Positions 32,838-45,642 of a DNA stretch of 64,000 nt are shown one piece after another. Source of the DNA: Rhytidiadelphus loreus (lineage: Eukaryota; Streptophyta; Bryopsida; Hypnales; Hylocomiaceae); NCBI GenBank assembly GCA_947034895.1, contig OX344765.1, positions 11,351,001 to 11,415,000 of the forward strand, given 5' to 3'. The notes below the pieces were generated by a model. The model searched no databases. It was not told where the DNA came from and saw only the letters and a list, made by a program, of their open reading frames with translations. Within the stretch, counting starts at the first letter, position 1, and every line of letters begins with the position of its first letter. The position numbers and the translations under genes were made by a program.

Positions 32838-35745
32838 ATTAAAAAAATCTTGGATGAATTCGCCAACTTGTAGATGAAGAATAAATTATGAACATGTGAT
32901 GTTTTCTATCCAATATGTGGATGAACGTTGAAATTTCCAAGGAGCATGAGCCACTATAACATTTTATATTGCCACTTTGGCACTTTGGCACTTCATAGAA
33001 AACGGAAAAGAAAGCTTTGTTGCTAAGTTCAATTTTTTGTTTTGTACTTTTCATAAATAGGTTTGCTTATGCATTGAGAACAAGTTGGGCTGTAATCTAC
33101 ACTTCCTTAAGTTATACTACTTTTAAGATGGATGAAAACATCAGTGGAAAAATAGTGTAGCCAATCTTCAATTATTTCTATTCTCTAATGTGAAAAAATT
33201 ACCCCTTCCACCATTGTTCAATTGGACATATGCTAAAACGTTTAACATTGTCAAAACAAGTTGTATACTTTAGGCATCACTCATTGCGTCAAAGATTTGA
33301 AGAGTGTGCCCCACTAGAGGAGATCATTATTTTTGGATAGTGTAGAAAGTGATATCTAGTAGGACATTGTTGTTTGGGCAAAGTAGTGCTAGATTGCACC
33401 AAAAATAATAATGTGGCTAAAAAATGGTGAGAAACCTGGATTTCTTTTGTTAAAAGACTTCAATTTTTTTTTTAAATTGTGTGGAATTGCTAGATTTTAG
33501 ATGAAAATAGAATGACAGATATGTAATATGTGCTAATGTGATATTTAATATATACTAATGTGATATTTAATATATACTAATGTGATATTTTCTATCCAAT
33601 ATGTGAATGAATGTTGAAATTAGGAGCACTACTACAACATTTTATATCATCACTTTGGCACTTCATAAAAAATGAAAAAAAAACTTAATTTTTAGTGGAA
33701 TGGTTAAGCTAAATACATCCACTAATATGGATGAAACATACACTCATCTAAAAGTATGTAAATGCATCCTTAATTGAGTAATATTGTCCCTAGATTTTGA
33801 AGCAATTGAGAGATTCCACCCATCAAAAATAGATGAATCTAAAAATAAATATTCCCTCAAAAGAACTGTATAGCTTTTGAATGATAAATCATCCCTCCCT
33901 GAAAAAAATTGTGCCCCACCTAACTTGTTACATTGACTTACAACCAATGGTATCTTTTGTCCTCATGTGCAAAAACAAAAAGAATCTCATCATTGATGGT
34001 ATCAGTGTACAATTTTGAAGAAGAATAGTAGCATTCAGTAAAGTTGCAAAACAAGGAGAGAATGTAATTTTTGTTGTGCCCAAAAGAATATTTTGGTAGC
34101 TTTACACATTTATTGCTTACTTTTGATCCGCAAAACACTAGAGTGGACTTAAACCTAGATGCTCTTATCATACTACAATAGATGTGTTACTTTTGAAGGC
34201 ACTGTAGAAGAATCAATTATTTTATTGAAGTGCATGTTGTTTGTAGACAATTTATGAACCAAACAATCTAATAGCATCTACACCATTGCAAGCCAAAATT
34301 GACCCACCATAATTTCACATCCATATCTAAGGTCAAGTCTTCCAAATTCTCCTTTTTCTAGTTTGACAAAGGTCTTATAATATGGTTGAAGTAGATGAAA
34401 AATGATTTGAGCCCCTCCAAATATTCTTCAAGGCCTATACCCTATTGTACCAAAAAGAACCAAATCTAAGTTTAGTCCAATATATCAAAAATTCAACTTG
34501 CAATTGGACAATTCACTGTTTGTGGGACACATTTGGTGCATAGGGATGGGGGATAAGAAATTAGAAGGGACTTGAAATGTAGATGTTAAATTTTACCCTC
34601 TAGAGACAACAACAATCTTCCACACCAAATACATTTCATAGATACTAAATTGACATGTCACAATTTGTAGAATGTAGGAAAAAAGTTATGAAATTATGTA
34701 AACTCAAAGATAGGAAAAAAAATTTATATTGCCTTAAGACCAAAACAAGGGGATTCCAAACAACTACAAAAATGAAAAATATGCTTTAGAAAAAACCCCT
34801 ACAAGTAGAGTAGATTAATGTTTCCAAGGGAAGTGTTGAATATTCAATGGTTTAAAAATATATAAGCATCTATTTTGTAGGCAATTATAACATCTAATAG
34901 TGACATGATATTTATATTGTGCTTCAAGTTTTACAATTTGTAAGAGGTGGATTTGTTTTCCTTACTCACTACAACATTGCTACCATTGAAAGTAGCATTT
35001 TTCAATTCTATATTAGACTAATTATTAACACTTTTTTTTTTTCCCTTTTATGTCATACCTCTTCTTATTTAATACCCTTGGTCCTTGAGGGATTAAAGAA
35101 TGAATGCTAATGGTTGAAATATAATTGTAGAATATCTTGAATAATTCACATGGTTGTAATGTTGTAATATAGGTGTAAAATAATAGGTCATTTTGTAAAT
35201 GATTTTAATTCTTACTAAATATGTTTCAAAGATGCTCCTATATGACATTTTAACCCACTAAAGACAAGGCCTATCATCAAGGTAGTCAACAAAAAATTCT
35301 TAGATCCTTAGATGAATAAGTAAATTATTCACTTCTATAGCAACTCTAAAAGTAATTCTCTAAAATATTTTACTCCACAATATGTCAAGCTAAATTTTCA
35401 TAAGTCTTCATTTTGAAATCTATAAAAATTCTAAAAATCATTCACATACATACATACATACATATATATATATATAAAAATAAAAATAAAAATAAAATAA
35501 AATAAAGAATTCTTCAAGAAATATTAATATGGATTCACCTTGGACAAACATAATTGTAATTTTGTAAAATATTCATTTCTGAATTTAACATAAACTAAAG
35601 AAATTAAGTATGACAAGTTATATTTTTATTCCATTTAAAATTTTTACGATAATAAAAAGAAACAATTATTTATGCCGCGATCGGAAACAATTTTTCTTTA
35701 AAAAAGGGTTATTAAATTTTAATTTTAAAATTGTGGTTCATTATT
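32838..35745. other. Gene-free AT-rich DNA with small repeats
   Basis: A direct repeat of about 100 bp starts at 32896 and at 33579 (shared TTTTCTATCCAATATGTG). A 23-bp unit (TGATATTTAATATATACTAA) is repeated three times at 33531-33592. A family A fragment ends near 35094, and a compound microsatellite (ACAT, AT, AAAAT) lies at 35447-35510. No gene was found. Confidence 0.5.
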
Positions 35746-36425
35746 TTAACTCCTAAAGGACGAAGGCCATTTTTTTGGGTCAGAAAGTACTCAAAACTAG
35801 CATTTTTGTTGTGTTCATTGAAGAAAACAATTTCTTTTTTTAAGTGTCTAACTGTAGGATCTTGTACTTTTCTTGTTTGAAATCATGTGGTAAACATTTC
35901 ATGAAGTTTGACCTCAGAGATTGGAAGATATTAGCATTCAAAATTGGGAAAAAAAGTTTTTTTGAACGCTAATCTAGAATTTCAAATGACTTAGACCGCC
36001 ATTTGTAAAAAGAAATCGGACCATAGACTTTGAATTTAAAAAATTTAGTGTTGAAGAAATGAATAGAAAGTTTCAGAAAAAATTCCAAAAAACACACACT
36101 TGATTATCATTCTTTAAAAAATTATTAAGTAGAAGTAGGTTTAAGAATGAAAGAAAAACTAAATTGTTAATAGCTCTATGATGGCATTGAAACATGATAA
36201 TCCCAATGGTCAACAGTGAGATTTTTCTAGCAAACAAAATGAACATTCAAACAATTTTTTATGAAAAATTGATAAAATTGCATTTAGAAATGAATCCTAT
36301 AAGTTTCTTTATTCCATAAAGATGCTTAGATTGCCCCCAAAACAAGAGTGTCCATAACTTTCACATCACTAATCCAAATGGAATGAATCCAAGCTTCACA
36401 TATAGATAAAAATAATTTCTATAAG

Positions 36426-36429
<4 letters not shown>

Positions 36430-36487
<58 letters not shown>

Positions 36488-36690
36488 TACTAGAAAACGC
36501 TGAAATTTCAACACAACTCTGTTGATTCGGTCGCGTTGTTCCGGTCACTGTACAACCAAATTCTGTTGATTTCAACAGATTTCAACAGAGTTTGGTTGTA
36601 CAGTGACCGGAACAACGCGACCGAATCAACAGAGTTGTGTTGAAATTTCAGCATTTTCTAGTAGTGTATATATATATATATATATATATG
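36430..36690. repeat. (AT)n microsatellite flanking a MITE
   Basis: A run of about 55 bases of AT at 36430-36484 resumes for about 24 bases at 36667-36690. The two parts were one tract before the MITE entered. Confidence 0.9.
36485..36666. mobile_element. Near-perfect hairpin MITE, 182 bp, CACTA-type ends
   Basis: It starts CACTACTAGAAAA and ends with the reverse complement. The two arms of about 86 bases differ at only about two positions, leaving almost no loop. TAT flanks both sides, though inside an AT run this is not diagnostic. The arms contain GC-rich words (CGGTCGCGTTG) unlike the surroundings. Such a foldback transcript could feed small-RNA production. Confidence 0.8.
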
Positions 36691-36893
36691 TTTGTAGTTT
36701 AATATGTTTAAGAAAATTATGAAAATCATGTTTAAGATGGCATAACTTTTTTTCTTGGGCACCAATTGAAATAAAATTTATATTCCCATGAAGCTAATAA
36801 GTTTTTCAATCTTATGAAAAAGTTTCAAAAAAATTCACCAAAAATTAAGGTCATAGGAACTTGTCCAAACTTCAAACAATCCTTTTAGTCCTT

Positions 36894-37478
36894 ACATTCA
36901 ATTTTGTTCAAAATCCAAAATTATTCTAATGAAAATAGTATTATGCATACTTAAAATTTTACATAATTTTATATATACATTCATCTTTAAAAATATCATA
37001 ATCATTTGACTTTTTCTACCAAAAATTCTAAAAGAATCAAAATCTACAAAATTTATATTCCACACGTGAAAGTTATCATTATTTTATTAATCTACTATAT
37101 AATGATTAATACAACTTTAGAGTGGCAATTTATAGATAGACTTGGATCTCAATTGGAATAAACCAAGTTCATTAGTTTAAAGTTTGTTCGAGAAGGCTAA
37201 TCAAAATAGGGATGCTTCTAATTTAATCCTAATTGCCATTGCAACCAAAATGTAAGAAAAATTGTTCCTTAACCACATGCAAATTGTTTTCTTCATGCGC
37301 CGATGCTGATTATTAGATTTTACCACTCCACACTTCAAGGCCACAAGGGTGAAGATATTTCTCAAATTGTTCTTTTTCAAATTTATGCTTTTAAACTTGA
37401 TTTCTTTCTCCAACTTGGCTTAACTTAATACATGTACAGTACAATCTGCCATTGATGGCTCTTGGTCTTCCACTTTAG
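36894..37478. other. AT-rich DNA, nothing recognised
   Basis: No gene or repeat terminus was recognised. Confidence 0.4.
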
Positions 37479-37586
37479 CTACACAAAATAGTGAAATTAG
37501 GTTGCCCAGACTATAGTTGACCATGTCTGAAAGTGTTAGATATGAGAAATTAGTGTGGGGCAACCTAATTTCACTATTTTCTGTAG
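37479..37586. repeat. Foldback repeat, 108 bp
   Basis: AAAATAGTGAAATTAGGTTG (extended to 23 bases, 37485-37507) is exactly inverted at 37558-37580. The outer bases TACA(C/G) also pair. It may be a small MITE; no target duplication is evident. Confidence 0.65.
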
Positions 37587-40103
37587 AACTTCACACAGCC
37601 TTTCGCTTGTCTCCAACTTAGGAACAACAACAACATATTCATTCATTCATTCACCAACTTACTTGTCTTGACTTCATTTTCGCCAAATTATTTCTTACAA
37701 CTTGACACTTACAAACTTCGAAATTTATTCTCTTACCCTCAGCGTTTCCATTCTTGATCATAATATACTCTCTCAAATTAAATTAAATGCCTTACATACG
37801 CTATGGAAACTCTCTCCAAATCGACAGATACCACGCACACTCAATTAACTCAAATTGTAAATTAACATATGACAACAACATTCAGACTTTATGGATCACC
37901 CCATTCGGATTGCACTCTAACTGAAACACTGTTAGTATTTCCAATTAGTTAATTTATGATGCAGACAACAAATATTGACATACTCATGGTAACCACATGC
38001 ATTATCCAGGCTTCAGTTGTGGCTTAACCCCTTAACGCCTCGATCCTTTTTTCAAATTTTGGCACATTTTTGTTTATATCTTTCTACAGAAATATCATTT
38101 ACTGCAATTTCATGAAACTGGTCATTAATTAAGATTTAGGTTGTCTTTTCAAGAATGATTCAAGTGTTACATTGGATGAATGAGGAGTTAGTTGGACTAA
38201 ACAGCGCCTCCAATCCAAGCCCTCTATTCATTGTGAGTCCAAAATATGGATGTCTGAGCGCTTAAGGGTTCACTCCAATTTGGACAAAGGTTTTCACTCT
38301 CACACCCTCGTACCCTCCGAATAACAAGACCTCCAAAACTTTCAATTATTCACCTCATTACTAATTAACACAAGTTTCATAAACTTTTGTCAAACAATTC
38401 TTCCACCCACTACAATTTCACCGACAGCTGCATGCAGACCTTCATCCTCGCACACATTCTCTTTCTCTTCACCAAATTGTGATCTCTCTCACTCAACTCG
38501 TAGTTGGTCACGTATCAAGCAAGCATAGACACACACAAACACACGAATTGGTGATTATACCGACACACTCAATGAAAACTTTGATTTCCAAGAAACTTGC
38601 ACACTTCGATCGATCGATAGCTTATAAAGTAACTAGATCTCATTGCCATGAACTCCCATTGCCATATATAAACTCTCATTGCGTCGAACATAAACGCTCG
38701 ACATACACCACATCTCTCTCTCTCCGATTTCACAATTTAATTCACTGCAACTTCACACATTAATATTTCAACTTGATTCAAACACACACACACACACAGT
38801 CAGTCGATCATCGTCCACACAACAACCAAGTGAACTCAACTCGGCTTTTGAATTCTTATCATAGTCACCGAATTGGTGAATACATATATATATATACAGC
38901 TTATCAATGTATTTCACACTGTTGATCACAGAGTTCATCATCTGCATGATGAATTCCACCAACTAGAAAACTTCACAGACCAGATCGATCTCCATTTCAA
39001 CTCCGACAGACACCACTAATTAAGTAACGTACTTCCCAACTTGGACATGATCTGACTTGGAACAGAATAGGCAAAAAGAAAAAATTAATGCCCTTCATCA
39101 ACCCTCCCAACAGCTGGCTTACAAAATCAGCTCACAAATTGGGCAAATGCGCTGCAAAACAACCAGTTTGGGACTTGAACTACGTATTAGACAACAGCCT
39201 GACTGTTCAAAACGCAAGAATACACCGACACCAATGTGCAACAAAAATTCAAGAAATAAAATTGACTATTTGACTATAGACATGATTGGAATTGAAGATC
39301 ATGGCTAAGGATGTTTGGAGTATATAAAATATAATAGAGTTACTAGCTTGAAATTTTTTTTCCACAATATCACTATGAGAGTTAGATTTAGTTTAAAACT
39401 AAACCCTCTAACGAGTCCCGCAAGGCGTTTTCTTACTCAAAAACCACTCAAAATTGTCATTTCTACTATATAATGATTGATTGAAAAAGTCTATAAGATG
39501 AATTTTTTGAGGTTGTAACCATAGGGGGGTTTGTATTTAACTTATATAAGATCCTGTGGCTAAAATTTCCTGAGGTTTGAATGTATGATTGAAAGATATT
39601 TGCATTTGAAAGTCTTTTTAAAAAAAAGAAAATTGTGCTAGAGTATTTTAGATGGCTTTGATTGTTGTTCACTAAATTCTTTTGCACTGCAAACTTTTAA
39701 ATTAGAAATTTTCTTATGGGCAATCATGTTAGGATTATGTATACCAATTTTCAAGGCAATCTAAGACAATGAACACATTCAAAAAAAATCTTGCAATGTT
39801 ACAATGACAATGAACCCTAAAGATGCACTTGGCGGGCCATCCCCCCTCCTCTAAAAATTGATAACCATTGATTTTTTTTAAAAATCCCCACCCCCTTCCA
39901 GTGCTATTGATCTTGAATACAGGATACCAAATACAGGATATTAGATATGGATATGGCACAAAAGACATATACAAATATAAATAAAAATGGATTTATCCCA
40001 TATCAATTTGGTTGGGCCAAGTCACTCTCAAACTACAAATAAGGGAGGCGGCTGGTTAGGGTTGGAATTTTTATTTATTTATATTGAATTTAAATTGAAT
40101 ACA
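37587..40103. other. Gene-free DNA
   Basis: 37590-39050 is A/C-rich on the plus strand with many short words such as CACACA and CAATTC. It contains a small TTAA-type element (38028-38268). A partial inverted family A copy begins near 39402 (CCCTCTAACGAGTCCCGCAA) and fades by about 39720. No gene was recognised. Confidence 0.45.
38028..38268. mobile_element. TTAA-type MITE, family E, 241 bp
   Basis: The left end CCCCTTAACGCCTC follows TTAA (38024-38027). The right end GAGCGCTTAAGGG is followed by TTCA, one change from TTAA. The interior is unrelated to families A to C. Confidence 0.6.
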
Positions 40104-40254
40104 CACTACAAGAAAATGAGATCATATACAACTTGTCCACTATGATTTCACCAACAAAAACAACTGCAAACGACTATTTGAGGTCGTTTTACAATTGTAT
40201 TTGTTGGTGAAGTCATAGTGGATAAGTTATATATGCCCTAATTTTCTTGTAATG
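40104..40254. mobile_element. CACTA-like MITE, 151 bp
   Basis: Ends CACTACAAGAAAAT and ATTTTCTTGTAATG are inverted with one mismatch. Subterminal arms also pair (TCCACTATGATTTCACCAAC against TTGGTGAAGTCATAGTGGA). A target duplication is not clear. Confidence 0.65.
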
Positions 40255-40779
40255 TACATTGTGAGGAAGTTGAAATTGAAATTTCTTCACAATGAACTCA
40301 AAAGATGCAATAACTGCCTAAAGTCCATGTCCAAGAATTGCCAATACATTAGGCCATTTTTTAATTAATTTTTCCACCACATATATTTAGGTACCAAAAA
40401 TCCAAATGGTGACTTCAAAGATGTATTCATACTTGAGAAGGAAAAGAAGAAAAATTTGCAAAACCTCATATTGCATTTGTACCTATTTTTTTGTCATTAA
40501 ATAAATGGATTTGTCCCTAATTGTTCTATTATCCATAATAAGTTAAATATGGCTGAACTCTATAATTTTTAAATGTAAAACTCTAAAACATTTATTCAAT
40601 GATTGTAGAAAAGGTCAAATTGAGGAGATGCAACGTTGTGAAAAGTTGCCTTCCGAATTTTGGGACTATATGTCCAAAGGTCTACTCTTTTTTTTTCCAG
40701 TTCATACCAAGTTGTATGACTCACTGTACTCTGGTGCTTTTGTGTAAAAAATTCTCAAGCTTTAAACTTGCAAATTGTC

Positions 40780-42930
40780 TAATTGCACGCGTGTGTGTGT
40801 GAGCTTTTTGAGCTTTTTGTCTTGTCTATTTGGCTGAGAAAGTCGGCTTGTTTGTGTGAAGTTTTGTCAAGTCGATTGATAGTAACTGAAGTTGGGAGTT
40901 GAGATCAAATTGACGAGTGTGTTTGTATGCCTGATTATTGTTGGTCTATCGCAGGAGTGGGAGTGTTTGAAAGAAAGACTAATTGACTGAATGTTATAGC
41001 TGTGATTATAGACTGAAAATATTGTCTAATTGCTTGAGTGACTCAGTCGTGATTTGTTGTTGTATCGAGGATACCATTCGACTGAGTGCGCTTTGCTAAG
41101 TGGCCAAATTGCTTGTTCAAGTATTGAATGTATTTTGGTTGAATCGCTTGTGTAATTAATCTATGAGTAAGTGAGTGAATTACTGTCTAATTGACTAGAT
41201 CAAATCCGTCGGTGCTTGTTTGTAAACTAAGCTCGTAAGTAATTACCCTTGTCTAATTGCGTGAAGCTTGGTTGAGTTGACCAATTGCTTAGAAAGTCGA
41301 CAGTCAAAGTTATCTCGTCTTGGAATGAGAAAAAGTGTGAAGTGAGGATTGCAAGTGCTTTGGATTTGCACTAAATGTTGTCAAATTGTCAGTGATAATT
41401 TTATAATGGCTAGTGAGTGCTACTGAGATGAGTTGATCATTCGCTGGAAGTAAAATTACTAGCATTGTTTGCGGGGTAACAAAGGCAAATTGAAAGCGAG
41501 CAGCTTGGAATTGTGTGTAATCGCAATTGGACTTCGATAAACCTGTTGGTAGTCAAATCGACATGGCTGAGCGGGCAATTATTTTGTTGAATTCAAGTAA
41601 GTCTCTCACTTAATTGTCGTTCGCCTTTGAAGATATAAAAGTCAGTGTGCTGTCAAATTAACAGATCAATGTTAGTAATTCATACAATCAATTGATAATT
41701 CAATATTGACTTAATTAGACTATAGCCAAGGAGTGAAATTGTCAAATTGCAAGATGCTTATGAACTTGTCCAATTGACATAAATCTGCATTAGAACAAAC
41801 TGTCTATGGATGGGAATCATTTTGTATGAGTCAATTGCCATGATTCTTCCATCTGTGTTAAGAGGAATTGAGTCTAATCAATAGTATCATGTTAGATTCT
41901 TGGGCTGGTTGTGTTTAATTAAATAAGTAGTCAATGTCTATTTGACTGCACATTCTTGCATAAGGCCTGTGAATAACAGTCAAGTTGAGATAAATGTATG
42001 TGAAATGAATCCAATCTAGTATATTGTGAATGCCCTGAAATGACAAATTGCAGTCCATGAATGCCAAGCCGGTGTGCTAGCCAATCGATAGACTAAATGT
42101 GTGTGAATATGTATCAATTGTTGGATTAATTTCAGTCTATTTGTCATGTATTTCCAGTTGAAAATATTGGTTCATTTGTCCATTTGTCTGCGTACTTAAA
42201 CTGCATTGTGATTCCGTGATTTAAATTCAATTAAGTCTAATTGCAATAGAAGTAGTAAGAAAAAGATAATTGACCACATCAAACATTATGTTGAAATAAG
42301 TCTATTAGAATTGTAATGGGATTTCACAGTTAAAAATGGCGAATAGAATCTAAAACCCTCCTACAAAATCTCAAGTCGTAAGATTGGTCTTATTGCAAGG
42401 AGACATGTCTAATTGAAGGAATAACCAACTTTGGTCAAGTAGACAATTAGTGGTTGGTGGCAAGTCGACTAGCTCACAGGCTCCCTGCAAATAGATTTGT
42501 AGCGGTCTTAGATCTATTAGCCTGCGTCTTGGTTGAGTCTTGGTCGTGTGCCTATTTGACCAACTCAACAATTCAAAGAAGATCAAAATTGCCGTTAGGG
42601 AAAGTTAAAGCAAAAGGGAAAAGCTTAAAGACAAAAACACAAATTAATCAGGGAAGAATCAATTCTTTTCTAGTATTAATTATTGAGATAATTTGGAAAT
42701 AAAAATATTAATTCTTTTGATATAAATAAATTGTAAATTGAAATATTAAATTAAAGGAATTGAAAAAGAGATTCCTTTAATATAATACAAATGGTGTAAT
42801 TATGAATGTGTTTATTTATATATTACTATTAAGTGGCTAGAGCATGCATAAAAGACAAATTGACCTACCCATGACCAATTGACTTGAGAATTGACATGAA
42901 CCACACACTAGACAAGACTGTGACGCCCTG
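40780..42930. repeat. Degenerate array of (G)TCAAATTGAC-like words
   Basis: Words such as GTCTAATTG, TCAAATTG, CCAATTGAC and AGTCAATTG recur every 20-50 bases over about 2.1 kb, in both senses, in a background different from the flanks. There is no fixed unit. It may be a long-decayed satellite or expanded spacer. Short frames within it carry no recognisable domain. Confidence 0.4.
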
Positions 42931-43735
42931 CAATTGTGTCTATAAAATAGCATTGGTATTTGGACTGTGAAAAATTGACATTAAGTGCATTTCCTGGGTT
43001 TATTTTGGAAAACGAAACATAAAACAACATAGATAAGTATCACCAATATGAAAACGAGTGACCTTAGTCACAAAACACTAGACTTATTGGCCTTTCCTAA
43101 GAGAATTGACCCTTAGATCCCTTGTTTTTGGATTCTGTCGAATAGGCAAAATCTACATTACAACAATATTCTTCATTGCTACAATGGTCTTTTTTGAAGA
43201 AACTTCAAATCAATTGGAGTTGCTTTTGTTATATTTAAGTATTTATTTTCACGTATTGTTGTAAAAATTATAGCAATTACATTTTATTACAAAACTAATG
43301 GATGGTTTTCAAGTTAATCATTTCATGTAATAAAAAAATATAAGATTGAAACTCAATTACAAATTGCAAGACTAAATTTAGCCCAAAATTGATGACATGG
43401 CAATGGAACTTGTTGGTTATACGGTAAATGAACAATTATTGAAAGTTTTACCACAAATTCAAATCAACCAATTGTAATACTCTTTGAGTAGAATTGAACT
43501 ACAAACATTGATTGATTTCTATTAGTGAGGGCACAAAATCTGTGCACTCCAAAATTAATGTTTTAACAAACTTTGTTATGTATTGTTTGATATAACAATA
43601 TTCTAATCTACACTAATTTATCCTTGTACTATTGATTAGGACTAAAAACGTCCTTTTGACAAATGGAAAGCTTTGTAGGGGGACAAGGTACAACTATTTT
43701 TCCATCCAAATTTTTTTGGATTCATTAAAAGGAGT
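42931..43735. other. AT-rich DNA, nothing recognised
   Basis: No gene, paired termini or repeat were recognised. Confidence 0.4.
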
Positions 43736-44035
43736 GATATGCAAGTGTGGGCACTAAAAATGAAACATTAGAGGAGATTTCAGCCCTATAGAAGACCGTG
43801 AGTTATCACAGCATTCCCACGCGTTCCCATGCTGCCAAATCAGCATGCTGATGTGGTCAGGCGACGGCCACATCGGTAGCATATTATTTAATTATTTTTT
43901 TAAAATAAATAAAAAATAAAATAAAAAATAATTTTTTTTAAAATAAATTATTTTATTTTATTTTATTTTATTTATTATTAAATATTCTGGGAAGCAGAAC
44001 AATGTTCACAAGAATGGAAACAGGGATGAAACGGC
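43736..44035. mobile_element. Repeat family T, copy 1, around an A/T-only core
   Basis: The word CATGCTGATGTGGTC (here 43844 onward) and an ACGGCC-containing right flank match the element at 50311-50694. Between them lies a low-complexity AT tract (about 43880-43985). Ends are approximate. Confidence 0.5.
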
Positions 44036-44640
44036 CTTCTAAAGGTTTGAAAACACATGTAATGTGAATGATGATAGCAATATTTTTAAAGAAATGTTGA
44101 TTCCCAAAATATGGATCATTGTGTAGCCATTGTATTATGACAATTTTTGCTCCTTCCTTTGAATCTAAATTTAAGCCATAAAAGTGTTCTTTTTTGAATT
44201 TGTGATCAACTATTGAAATGAAGCTTGTCAAGTCTTGTTTCTACTACAATTTGAATTTTTTTTAAATTCCTAAATTTGAATATTTTATTCAATTTATTGC
44301 AATTTGGACTTTAGACCCAACCAACCCAACACCATGGAGTGCTGGTTTTCTAATTTTCTAATTGACATGTTAAACAATTTTTCACCATTGTAAGTTATAC
44401 TATAATGTACACCTTTACAAGAATTTTTAAAAAAAATTAAATGATTTCTATTTGATATGAATTTTTTCCATTTTCATTCAAAAATTTCACAATAATCCCA
44501 AATTTTCACAAAAAATCTAGAATTTTCATGACTTGTTAAAGAAATGTAATTGCAAGTCTAAAAAATAAATACAAAAAATTTCATTCACAAATAGTTGCAA
44601 AATGGAAGCATATAGAGAGAAGACCTTTGAAGTTTGAAAA
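44036..44640. repeat. Repeat family Y, partial copy
   Basis: Blocks such as ATGAAGCTTGTCAAGTC and the GGTTTTCTAATTTTCTAATT region match 46578 onward and 60391 onward. No coding capacity. Confidence 0.45.
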
Positions 44641-44679
44641 AGTGGTCGTAAGTTCATTCATTTAGGGTTTAGGCCTTAA

Positions 44680-45638
44680 CCCTTCATCACCGGAGGCCTA
44701 TTTGAGTTCAAAAACATCATTGCTTTTGAAGTGTAGTAGTTCAAAATTCCAGTAAGGTATAGAAATCTCAACCGTACAATCTTGTAGAGTACATGTTGTA
44801 GATAACACAAATCAAAATTGGAGTCATTTGACAACGTAGATTTGAAAGATTAGAATGTTTTAGTGTTGAAAAAGGATGCTGAAGTTTTCCTAGAAACACA
44901 TTTGGAGGTGAAATTTGATTTCTAAGCCTACTCAAATGGAAAAACTTTAAACTATAGAGTTATTTAGAATCAAAATACAAATACATCTATGAAAAAAAAA
45001 TATCATAGAATTGACTCATTGTGTCTGCAAAATGGCTTTCAAATGTCAAAAAATTAGTAAGAAAAGTTGCAAAATGCACCTGTAAGGTTGAACCTCCTCC
45101 TAGTAAAATGCTTCTCAATCACTCATTACTTCCTGGATTGAAATGAAATTTTAGCCACATGAACTAGACTAGTATGCGCATCTTTCCGAAAGCTTTTATT
45201 GGAAATTGACACTGTATGAAGAAGATACAAGCCACCAAAGTTCACTGTAATCCAAAAATGTCAAGATTTTGAACTTCGAATTGCTCCCAAACATTCAAAA
45301 CAACTTGGATTGACATGGAAATTTTACCATAGTAACTAGACTTCAAGGAAAATATAATTCAACAAATTTTATTGAAAACAAATACTGAATGAAGGAGATA
45401 AAAGCCCCCAAAGTTGCGGCCTTCAAATGCAATTTGGTGAACTCAAATTGAACCTGTGAACTTCAATTGGCTCCCAAGAAATGAGTACATCTTCGACTGA
45501 TCTGGAAATTTTTCCACACAAACAAGAAGAGATAGCGCAAATTTTCTAACAATTTTTATTGAGTTTGGACATTGGATGCAAAAGTTACAACACTTTGAAT
45601 TGGACTTAAAACTATTCATCCCCTTTGGCGATGAGGGG
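44680..45638. mobile_element. TTAA-flanked element, family B copy 1
   Basis: The left end CCCTTCATCACCGGAGG follows TTAA (44676-44679). The right end TTTGGCGATGAGGGG precedes TTAA (45639-45642). It is about 0.96 kb, collinear with 49357-50306, and has no coding frame. Its right TTAA is also the left TTAA of the next family A element. Confidence 0.75.
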
Positions 45639-45642
45639 TTAA

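Larger units (their letters stand above)
35750..36893. mobile_element. TTAA-flanked element, family A copy 4, inverted and interrupted
   Basis: CTCCTAAAGGACGAAGGCC follows TTAA at 35746-35749. The sequence matches the reverse complement of copies 2 and 3, including the block reading CCAATTGAAATAAAATTTAT. It is split by an (AT)n tract and a hairpin MITE. The far end is decayed. Confidence 0.6.

Noticed and set aside
40780..42930. CRISPR-like array
   Set aside because: The recurring words are degenerate, unevenly spaced and in both orientations, and the genome is eukaryotic.
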